Shown here: piece after piece, positions 40,901 through 52,900 of the stretch | Position numbering within the stretch: position 1 is the first letter of the stretch | How the letters are laid out: each line of letters opens with the position of its first letter | Source: Arion vulgaris | Taxonomy: Eukaryota > Mollusca > Gastropoda > Stylommatophora > Arionidae | Direction: 5' to 3' | Length of the DNA stretch: 64,000 nt | Assembly (NCBI GenBank): GCA_020796225.1 | Contig: CM036764.1 | Location: 21,342,733 to 21,406,732 of the forward strand | Translations under genes and position numbers: made by a program | Notes under the pieces: generated by a model | The model's database searches: none | Told to the model about the DNA's origin: nothing | Seen by the model: only the letters and a program-made list of their open reading frames with translations

Positions 40901-43900
40901 AGACCAAAAATGACCCGGAGGAGAAAATAGAGCAAAAACTGAAAGAAATGAATCATATCTGGAATACAATACAGAGGACCGCCAAGACTAGAGAAGAATG
41001 TTGTGCATTTGTTGCTGCACTAAGTGCTAGTGTCATCGCAAACTAAAGAGAGAGAGAGAGAGAAACAGAAAGCGACAGATGATGTTTATGAGAATGTTCA
41101 GTGTTGTTTTTTTTTCTCCTCCTCTCTGTCCAGAATGTTCCAATAATTTTTGTGTTGCACTTTGTAAAAAAAATAAATTTGATTTTGTTCTTTAATGCTT
41201 TTGTTATAGTTCATGATTGACATCCATATGTTGCCACAGAAAAAATGCATGTCCTTTAATTGTTACCAACGAATGTCATTGTTATCACATGAAAAGTATA
41301 TTTGTGTTAGTATCCAACTTATTTCCTTCTAAATATGAGGAGGATAGCTTGTTACTATGAAAGTAATATTTTTGTTGCTATAGAGTAGGTTTATTTTGTT
41401 GCTTGTGATAGATTTATTTTGTTTAATATTAAGTATTTTATTTTTATTTGTAGAAAAAGTTTGTTAATGATATTGCTTTTACAATGATGAGATTAATTTC
41501 TGACTGTGAAATATGTTATTTTATTATGCAAAGAATATTGTGCATACTATAAAAATGTTAGTTTGTAAAATATTTCTTTTTTTGTAAAAGGAATTTTTCA
41601 AACTGAGATGGTATTACAAAGTTACAGACACAAACCTGGGGATAAAACAGACAGGAACCCATGACGACCCAGGTTAAAAAGAGAAATTGACGATGGGTCG
41701 GAATACCTTACGGAAGACAAAGTCGAGTGTCACTAGGCAAGCATTTGAATGAAACCCGCAAAGAAAGCAGAAAAGGGGACTCCTAAACATACCTGGAGAT
41801 GGAGACTTCTTGAGGAACTGAAGGATGTTGGACTATCCTGGGAGGCAATAAGGAAAACAGCCAGAGATTGAGAAAATGACGAACAACTGTTGAGACCCTA
41901 TACTCTGCAAGAAGTGGAGAGGAATAACTGTAAATCATGAAAGAATTATATGTTTTACTCTAAAAGTTGTATGTTTATGAGGGGTTATGCATGATACAGG
42001 TATTGAAGTTGATTTCTGCGAACAGGAAGATATGATGGCTCACATTGAATGAAGGAGAAGAGAAGAGAGAAATTAGCAGAAAGGAGAAATGTGTCGCAGA
42101 GAGTTTGTTAACCTGATCATACCATAAATTGGCAATATCACTTGAACCCAATGCAACAATTGTGAATGACTTCTCTCATCACAGATTGATATTGTTAGTC
42201 ATATACATCATTGCTATGAATTGTATCGATTGATTGATTGATAGATATGGCCATTATCATCACACTTCGGTGAATAAGCTTGTGTGCCGATATCTCTCTC
42301 TTTTTTAACACAGAAAGACCTCAGCGGCAGTGCGCAAACTCCTAGCACTGCCGAGCATTCTTGTTATAATTGATGATGGTGACTTTTTTGTAAGGGAATT
42401 AGTTGAGTACCTTTGAATAGAGATTACCTTACCGCCTTGGTACAGAGATACTCTATTGCACTTATTATTTCCTCCTATAGAGCACACCATACACACTATT
42501 GTCTACAATGATAGGAAAGAAGGTACCAACAATTGTGTAGAAGAAAGTGTGTATGTGTTTCTGTTTTCTGCTCATATGTTTGACATCAGTGAGATGTTGA
42601 AGTCTGGTTTCATCATTTAATAGACCGGTGCTAGGGTGTCTGTGGCTAAGGGGTTAAGCTTTTTCCTAGCATTCCGAAGTCTGTGGGTTTGAATCCGGAC
42701 CGCGCCATTCTTTTTATGAGTGCATTTTTTTCCAGAGACACCTAGGATTTTTGCAGGAGGTAAGGAGTTCGTGCAATTCTCTCAGCAGGTGGCGCGCCAG
42801 TTCTACGGAGAGAGACCAAGCCATATGGTGTAAAATCCAGTGCAATGAAGTCAATCTTTGACTTTAAACCCCGTTTAAAAAAAATAGACCAGTGCTCAGA
42901 GCCTGCTTCCAGCTGAACCTGTCCCTGCCAAACTCTTTCACATCTCATATATTCATGTAGTGTACCTTCATGTGTTTACTTGTCTTTGTAGCATTTTAAA
43001 TGTACAATAATCTTTATTCCCATGTAGTAATTACGTAACAGTCTTAACTGTTACTATCGCTTGATAAAGACCGTTTAGTCGAAATGTTGCAGTATCTTGT
43101 TTTATTGAAAAAACTACTTCATTATTAAATATTTTTGTCTATGCCGTAACTGCAAACACAAATCTGTCATGACCATGTTGCTAGTAAAGAAAGAATGGTG
43201 GATTATATTATATCGATGCTATTTAAACATTTGGAGGTTTTAATTAGCACAGAAATTTCAGTGAATATGCTTCTTGGAACTGTTTTGCAAAATTGTCATG
43301 TTTAAATATTTCATATATTGTCCGAAGTACATGTTGTTACTACCTGTAATGCCACTTTTTAAATCGGTGTAGAACAGGGGAACATGAGCATGCTGAAATT
43401 AATGCCGCAACCAATTACTTGACACCCAATTCTATAAAACTAGTTCTTCTGATGTCACACTATCTAACAATAGTAAAGTCCGTACAGTAATTAAGAACTT
43501 AATTGCCTCTAACGACCTTCCTACCTGCGCATCATCACTTTGTGTCATCGATAGCTGTTTAGGAAAACCCGCCTTTATATGCTCCCCAAAATTCATAAAC
43601 TGAACAATCCCGGTAGGCCCATCGTTTCTGCTTGCTCTTGTCCTACGGAACATATCTTCGAATTTCTTGATAGTATCTTCAATCCTATAGTCACCACACT
43701 ACCTTCATTCTTGAAAGATACGAACCACACCTTGTCTGTTTTTTCGTCTATTGAGTTGTTGCCTGGCAGGACTTACCGTCTCTTCCTCCTTGATGTGTGC
43801 TCATTGTACACCTCCATACCTCATTCCGACGGACTTCAAGCTCTCCAGTTCTTTCTCGACAGGAGAACTAACCCACTTGTCTCCACCTCGGCTCTCCTTC

Positions 43901-46900
43901 GTCTTGCAGAACTAGTTCTAACTCTCAACTCCTTTCAGTTCAATGACCAGTTCTTTGAGCAGATCAGTGGGATCGCCATGGGTACTAAAATGGGACCCAG
44001 TTATCTGTCTATTCATGGGTCATCTTGAGCACTCTGTATATGGAATTCCTATGATGGCCCTCTTCACTGAGTGGTATTACATAATTACAGAAAAACCTGG
44101 GGATTAAAACGACAGGAAGCCATGATCACCTCAGTTAAAAGAAATTATTCGGGTTTGAATTACTCTCTACCTCATGTGTCACTATGCAGCATTTGAATCA
44201 CCACACATCAGCAGCAACAAGGGATCCTAAACATCCCTGGAGATGGAGTCTTCTTGAGGACTGAATTTAATATCCTAGGCATTAGGGAATACAGCCAAAT
44301 TCTACAACAACTTGCGACCTCCTTCTTGCAAGAAGTGGAAGGAATAATTATCTGAAAGATAGTTACTCAAGATGTTGATGTTTTGAGGGCTTATGCAGGA
44401 TAAGGTGCTTTGCTTCTGCAACAGGAGGTCAGCAATTCCATTGAATGAGGCAAGGAAAGGATTCTAGAAAGAAGAACTTCCAATTCTGACAAATGAAACT
44501 TGGCTTTAATTTTAACCCATCAATGAAGTTCCTATCAAGAGATATTTAGTCATCTCATTGCTTGAATTGTATGATCTGATAGTTCATCTTCATACACTTC
44601 TTTGGTGGGATCTCAACACAGAAGCCTCAGGAATGTAAAGTTCCTAGCGCTCAAGCCTAAATTATGAGGTCATTTTTGGAATTATTCGAGCTGTAGGTAC
44701 TCGCCTGGTCAGTCTTAACACTTATTACTCCTATAGACACACCATACACACTATTGTCTTACAAAAGAAGAAGGTACCACAATTGTGTAGAAGAAAGTTT
44801 ATGTGTTTCGTATTTATCTATGCTTTATCTGCAGGAGATGTTGCAGTCTGGTTCATATTTAAAACCGGCTAGGAGATCAGTGGCAGATTAAGCCCAGCAC
44901 TTTGATAGTCGTGGGTTTGAACCTGACCGCCATTTTAATGATGCACCAGAGCACCTAGGATTTTGCAGAAGTAAGGATTTCTAGCAACTTCATCCGATCA
45001 GTTCTCTGAGAGACAAGATTGGTGTAAAATCCAGTGAATGAATCAATTTGATTTACTTTGTATAGACCAGTGCTCAAGCCTGCTCCAGCTGAACCTGTCC
45101 AATTTCTTTCCATGCTCTAATTCTGTAGGCACCTTATGTGTTGTATTACTGTCTTATGCATTTAATGTACTATCTTGTTCTTTAGTAATTTAATATATGT
45201 TTATGTTTTCAGTATATATAAAGACTTTTCATGCTTCTAAATTCTGTTTATCTGTGTTTTATTGATAACTACTTATATTAAATATTGTTTGCTATTCCAA
45301 ATCTTTCATAATCGTTGTAGTATGGTGATTATTATATTGTTATTTAAATTTGTAGGTTTTAATTACAAAATTTGTGATAAGCCTTGCTTGGAAACTGTTT
45401 TAAATGTCACTGTTTAAATATTCATTTTGTCAAGTACATGTTGTTACTGCTTGTAATGCCGCAATGTTTCACTGAGAATGTGAATTAATGGCTATTCCAG
45501 TCATCGCAAAACTCAGATTAAGGTTTTTCAGCAAGTCCAAGACAGAAAAAAAAACTACTTGGCCTTACCGAGGATTGAATCCGGGTCTCCCAAATGGGAG
45601 CCCATGCTCTAATCCATCCAGCCAGATGATGCACATAATGTGTTTATGTATTAATCAAAATGTGTTCTGTTTTTTAAAGTATGCTGTTGTGTGAGTATGA
45701 GTGATATGTGTGAAAATTTCAACAGATATGTGACTGAATGTGAAGGGGTGTCTGTGTGTTTACTGAAAGTGAAACATGTCTTTGCTTTTGTTGTTGCAGA
45801 CGGACAAACAGACAGGCGGCATTCATATTGGACTTAGTCCTGTTGAGCAGAAAAGACATGTACAAGACATTATGAAACGCATTCCTAAAGGTTTGTCCTA
45901 AAGGCAGCAAAATGTATTTAAAAGAGGGCCCTCGGTAATGCAAAGTTTGGGAACCGCTGTGCTAGACTCTCAGGAATATGTGGGTTCTCAGAAAACATAT
46001 ACTAAACACTATTTAGTGTAACTAAACTACTGGTCTGTTCAAAGTGCTGTAGCATCTTACCATGAGAAAAATTGTACTAGCTAACACCACCATTTTTTCA
46101 TAGATCATACCGTAGCAGAATGTCATGGTCATCTGTAGCTGTGGCGGAGTTTCTAGGTGGCGTGGAGGTTAGGTGCTTTCCTCTTGTTCCAAAGGTACTT
46201 GGTTCACTCCCTGATGTAGCGATCTGGATATTTTTCCAGAGAACCCTGATCTCAATGTAGGTGAGATCTAGTTCCTAGTCCCATCGGAGACTGACGATAA
46301 AATGTAGGTCCCATGTTTAAGTTGAGCACGTAAAAGATCTCTTGGCAGTTCAAAATCGAGAAGAGTAGGCTGGAAAGTCACTACCCATGCAAAATTCATA
46401 GAAAGATTAAAAATTAAATTACTTCAAAAATATTTTCACCATCCTCAAAATGACATTGGGAACCCTTGCTGGTGCTGCGGAGTTTGTGCACTGCCGCTGA
46501 AATCTTTCTGTGTAAGAAGAGATCGGAACACGCATGGTTACTCACTGAAGTGCACTGATGAAGATCCTATCAATCATGGTCAACACAGCCAGACTGAACG
46601 ACTCAATCTATAGCCAGTTTTACTGCCTTTCATTCAGGATGTTCATGGTTTTTTTATGTTTTGTTTCCACCATTGTCTTAGCCGTCCCCTCATCTTCCAG
46701 GAGCCATGCACAACATCATTGCTTTCTTCAAACCACTGATGTTTAATGGGTCCAAAATATTTCATTTTGCACAATTCTGTAATATTTCAGTAACCAACTT
46801 AACACTCTCTTCCTCCAAGTGTCACATATCCTTAACTAAGAAACACAAGTCTAGTTTATCTAAAAAATATATTTAAAGACACAGTTTCATTAACTTGTGT

Positions 46901-49900
46901 AGTCTTGTAATATATATGTAGGAGGTGTCTGTGGTGTAGAGGTTAGGGGCTCGTCTCTTGTTCCAAAGGTACTTGGGTCGCTCCCTTGTGGAGCCATCAA
47001 GTTTTTTCCCAGAGATCCTTGATTTCATTGTAGGTGAGATTGAGTTCCTATTCCTATCGGAAACGGATGATAAAACATAGGTACTGTGTTTAATTTGAGC
47101 ACATAACAGAACCCTTTGCAGTTCAAAATCGAGAAGAGCGGGCTGGAAAGCCGATGTTCAGTCAAAATTCATTAGAAAAGATTACAAACAAAATTCCTAC
47201 AAAATATCTATCTTCAAATTACACCAGGGACCCTTGCTGGTGCACTGCCGCTGAGATCTTCTGTGTAAGAAAGAGATCGGAGCACACATGGCTACTCACT
47301 CAAGTGAAATGATGAAGATCCTAGCAATCAATCATTATATATGTATATGCTTATACGAAGAATACCCAGGATTTTTGTTATTCTTAGTCTCATGGGAACC
47401 ATGTTGATATTCTGAATTCCCTAAAGGAGAGAGGATGTGTAAATGATTCAAGAAATGTGGATGAATCTGCAACTATAACCATAATGCAAGAATACTAAAT
47501 CAAATTTGGTGTAGCTAGAGAAGAGCATTATATTGAAAGTCAAAGAAGAATAGCAAAAACTAACAAAGAACTGGTGTTGTTAGTTACTACTTGCTGAGAA
47601 ATATACTGATGAAGAGATCGGATCACTTATGGACTAAGTAGTTCAATGTTTAGTGATGATGATCTGATGACTAAACTAGACTAGGCTTAATCATCTGGTT
47701 AGGAATTTCTTAATGTGCAGGATGACCAATTCCATCAGATCTTGCACACATGTGAGTGATTGTTCAATGCTTTCTTCTATCTGTTTGTCAACAGAAACAA
47801 GCATCACTGATTCTTCTTCAGAATTATTAATCAACATCAATAATATTGCTTTCAGTTTATAATAATAGCCGTCCATTGCAAGCGATGATGACAACAATCT
47901 CAGACGTGTGCTGCTGCACCTCTCTGGTGTGTGCGGAGGTGACTGTAGAGTCCAATCCTAGAACAGAATCCCCTACCACAAGTGGGGCATACATGTTTAT
48001 AATAACACATGATAATCTTGTTGTTTATAGGGGCAGAAGCCAGTACTGTATTAGTTGGTCAAGTGGACTTTCTGAAGGCTCCTGCAATGGCTTTTGTTAG
48101 ATTGGCAGAAGGACGGATTCTAGAAAATTTAACGGAGGTGCCTTTACCTGTAAGGTAATATAACATGATTTATTTTATGTTCAACTGTATTATAGTGGAC
48201 CAGTGTTTGAGAAATGTAGGCTCTGATATTTGACTACTGTGATTTTAAAATAACTTTTGTGTTTTCATAAAAAAAAAAGGTTGTTACTGTCTGTAGTACC
48301 ACTTTTTAGGGCAGTGTAGGACAGGTGGGACACGAGAGCCTGGGGAATTTAATGGCTGCATGGCTAGTGCAGTCGTGTGAAGCTGCTCAGTTTAGGATTT
48401 TTTATTTATGCCCTCAACAGAAAAAAAATCCATGGCCTTACAGTGAACGGAACACAGGTCTCCCACATGGGAGCCACACTCTAATCCATTCGGTCAGATG
48501 CTCCTGTGCTTTCATGAAATTGTAAGAAATATGTTTCTTATACATTGTGATACAATCTTATATAGATTGTGGTACTGAGCTAAGTTAACTCTCATCATCC
48601 AATAGCTTGTCCTTAGCAAAACTTTGCCCCCCTAACAGTCCTTCAAAATTTCTCTTTCATAGGCCAGATATCTCAGCTCCACCGATGTCAATGCTTAAAT
48701 CAACAGCCACGTCTTGAAACCATCTCTTCACTGTCTCCTTCTCTTTAATGGGATGCCTCTTTCCATAATGGTCTTCTCCAACCCTTCCTCTCTTATTATA
48801 TGTCCAAAATACTTCAATTTCCTCATTCTTATTTGTCAGATGAACCAATTTTCTTTGATTTTGAGTGCTTTCTGGATAGATCTATTTGTTCTGTTCTCTG
48901 TCCATGGTATATGGAGGACTCTTCTATAACACTTATATTCAAAAGCCTATCTTATGTTTTTCCACTACCTTGCTAAATGTCTACATTTTACACCCATAGG
49001 TTGCCACTTTGAATATGCTCTCTCTTAGTATTCTGATCTTTGTTCTCCTATCAGTTACATTCCATACTGTCTTAGTTGTTCAAGTTTCTGTAATGTTATG
49101 TTTGTTCTTTTAATATCCTTCATCCCATTTCCATTTCTTGGGAACAGTGAACCGAGACATTAAAAACCGTTCACATTTTTTATGTTCACTCCCTTGATAA
49201 AGATAAAGTAAGCTCTACTTTGTGAAATCATGGAAAAATAAGTTTCTTGTATCATTTGTCATATAATTCTGTACGCTTATAATAGTTCATATTACATCTT
49301 TCATGATTTTTTTTTAGTACAGATATTAAGTTATTTATTATCTGTTTGCTAACAAGTTATGGAAAAACTCATAACTACCTCTGGTGTTACTGGGTATGTG
49401 CTCTATTGCTGACATTTCCAGTTAGTTATGCAAATGGATAGAAACTGAATACCTATTAGTTGACCTAACTGTAGAGACATCAATTTTAACCAGATTTCAA
49501 AAAGTTTCTTCTTTGTTGTTATTAATGTTGTTATTTAGTGCTACTTATTCATGTCATTTGCATGTCAGTCACATTACTAAAAATAGAAACTTTGATATTC
49601 TATGTTTTTAGATGTATACAGTGTTTTAGCAGGTTTGATATCATGTGTTGTATTATTTTAAAATCGATTTAAAAGTAGTTCCAAAATAAAATACATATTG
49701 ATTTAAAATTGAAGACGCCTGAATGTAAAAATAATGAAATACATTTGTTTCTAACCATATGTTAATCATATGTTTATGATTTGTTTCTGTTATAATGGCA
49801 ATGGGAAGTGGGTACACCATCGGAATTGAACTTCATCAAGAAACAACAAATGCTTCATCCACATAAGCAGATTACCAACAGAGAGTGCATTTCAAAGAGC

Positions 49901-52900
49901 AATGCTACCCCGGTACAGTGGATGCAAAGCAAAATGCTGTCTACGCAAAAGGTGGACCTTAGAGATAACAGAGGCAGCGAAAAAAAACTTAATTGAAGCA
50001 CACTCAAAAGCCTGTTCTAGATATCTCTTCTTATTCTGACGTTGTGAGGCAAAACAAGATTAGAGTACAGAAAGAAAGAAAGATAATGGCAAACTTTCAC
50101 CTAATTGTTATATAAATTATAGTTAAATAAGAAACAACAATTTGAGATGTTTGAATTTGTGTAGATGATTGCAATAGCTGATTATTATTATTTCTGTGTA
50201 TTTTAGGTTTATATTCATCTTACTGGGTCCAGAGAAAGGTGGTATGGATTATCATGAAGTAGGCAGGTCACTGTCTACTCTCATGTCAAATCAGGTCAGT
50301 TAGTGAACCAAATGTCAGCAAGTCATTGTTTAAGTTGGTAGATATTAGATTTGAATTTATGTGCCTTTTACCAGCACCATTCAGGGGCAAACTCTTAGAG
50401 AGGATAACAACCTTTGACTTACCACTAATACTATACTTTCTATGTTTCCAGTGGAGCTTAGGCATGCATCCTTTACTCTCTTGCTAATTCTATTCTGGGC
50501 CATCGTATTCTGCATTAACTAAATCATTCATTAATGGACCACTGATGTCCTCTTGATTCTTAACCAAATATTATTTTGCCTCCCAAGTCGGCCAGAGGTC
50601 ATATATAGGCATCTTGACAACGCCTGAATAGCGAGCGATCAAAAAATAAATAATAAAAAAGGTTACTATGGATTTACCTAATTCAAAACAATGAGACAAA
50701 TATTAACCTACAAACAAATAAATGATAGGATAGAAGTAAGTTCACTAGATGCTGTATATATTAATTCCTATTTGTGCAGACAAATGGACATTGAACAAAC
50801 AGCTAGAAGACAAAATTGCAGACCTTGAGATGAGAAAAAAAAAAGATTTTTAACACATAAAGAGATATATCACATTCGCCTAAAGACCATACTCAAAGGA
50901 TAGGTAAGGGAAGTAAGAGAGCAAGCTCAAGACTTAGCTGCAATAATGGAAATTATTAAGATATTGACAAAGAACAGTTGTATTGAATGCACCATCATGG
51001 CAAGAGACAGAAAGTGTTGGAAATCTATTGATTGATTGACTGAAGTCAGCCCTCAATGTGAAGCTATCATGTATACAATTTAAAGTAATCATTTGCCCGT
51101 CTGCCCAGCGTGTTCGTAGCGCGTTGAACTGTGGGTGACTAGTCCTCTGTGTGTGCGGGTTCAATTCCGCGGACTGGCAGAAAAGCCACAGGTTCCCAGA
51201 TTCACGGTGTTCGTGGCACCGAACCGAAGGGTTACGATGTCCATTGCACCGAGCCGAAGAGCTGAAAGCTAAAGTGCTTCTGGATCGGGGAAAAAAAAAA
51301 AAAAAAAGTAATCATTCTTTTCTCATAATCTTTTTTCTCTCTTCTGTTTCTGTTTGAGCAGCACTTCCATGAAGTGGCTTACAGAGCTGAGTCTCGTGAG
51401 GACCTGCTCAGAGCAATCAATAATTTTCTAGATGACTCCATTGTGCTTCCACCTGGGGACTGGGACCACCGCACCCTGCTTCCTATCACACACATGGCCC
51501 GTAAACGTGCGCTCATACGAAAGCAGAAGAAACAACAGTTAGAGGAGGAAGAAGGTAATCCACTATTCATTCTAGTTGCCATCTGATGTATTTTAGTTTT
51601 ATCTAGTTTTGTGACCAAGTGATTAAATTTCACTTCTGTTCCCCATTTCTAGAACTTGACTAGTCCTGAATGTGTCTTATTTTTGTTCTTTATCATTCTT
51701 TTGTTACTACTAGTAGTTTTGTACTCCTTTTCATAGATGTACAGTCAGTGCCTAAATTTCTCAAAATCATAAATTTATACATATCCAACTTTCCATAATA
51801 TGCACTTTTTTGTCACCAGTAAACTTTTGTATATTTCCTCTCCCTCACTTCTTTTGCACCTCCCCACTTCCCTCCTTCATTTTCTTCCTTTTTCCCTCTT
51901 CTCCTCTCTTCTCTCTCTCTCTCTCTCTTTCCCCCCAACAACCTATATGGTGTTTATAAATTAATAACGTATTCATTTTTTACAGTCTCAAATCGAAGCT
52001 GTGTTAGATGGCTGAGATGCTTGTATGTGACATTCAACTAAGACATCAGATATCTTACATACAGATCACATGTGTGTAATTATAACAAGAAGACCAAGGT
52101 TAAAGCTACTTATAGCTTATTGTAATCCAGATTGAAATTATTTGTAAATGGATGGAGCCCGAGACCAATGTTATTTGAAATTTGACCGAGACCAAGATTA
52201 CAGTTACTTAAAAATGGATGCAGCCCAAGACTGGAGGTACTAGATAAAGGACATGCCAAAGACTAGTAGTTACCAGAAGAATGAAAGTTCCCAAAGCTGA
52301 AGTTAGTTGAAAGTTGACAAAGTAAAAGACTAAAGTTACTTGAAAGTTGACAAATTAAAATACTGAATTTACTCAAAAGTTGACAAAGTAAAAGACTGAA
52401 TTTACTCAAAAGTTGACAAAGTAAAATACTGAATTTACTGAAAGTTGACAAATTAAAATACTGAATTTACTCGAAAGTTGACAAAGTAAAATACTGAATT
52501 TACTCAAAAATTGACAAAGTAAAATTCTGAATGTACTCAAAAGTTGATACAGTAAAAGACTGAATTTACTTGAAAGTTGACACAGTAAAAGACTGAATTT
52601 ACTAAACAGTTTATAAATTGATGTTAAAAAGATTGTCAAACTTGAATTTACTAATTTAAGACAATTTTGAATGCTGCATTTATCAGTGGATGGTATATTT
52701 AAAAAAAAAATGTCATTACTCTTGAATGTTTACGATTTTTATTGTAAATACTATTTTTTGTATACTCTTGTTGAAATCTCTTTGATTGTATTTGGAAATT
52801 TCTTTAATATAACTAAAAGTTTTTTGTTGATACTTCATATTTTTGGTCACATCTTGAACATATAATTGATATTTCAACCTATTATTCAAATCTCTTAGTT

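Larger units (their letters stand above)
41608..43355. repeat. Direct duplication, copy 1 (1.7 kb)
   Basis: This segment recurs as a shorter, degraded copy at 44066-45463. Copy 1 contains a LINE 3' end, an inverted SINE-A piece (42225-42370) and a SINE-B copy (42632-42870), all still clearly readable. Shared landmarks include GGAGATGGAG (41800 and 44240), the ACACACTATTGTCT stretch (42489 and 44748) and AAGTACATGTTGTTACT (43326 and 45431). Confidence 0.85.

Noticed and set aside
42660..42710. A tRNA gene at the head of SINE-B (GGTTTGAATCC)
   Set aside because: The stems do not pair as a tRNA, and the segment is repeated as a SINE head at several sites.
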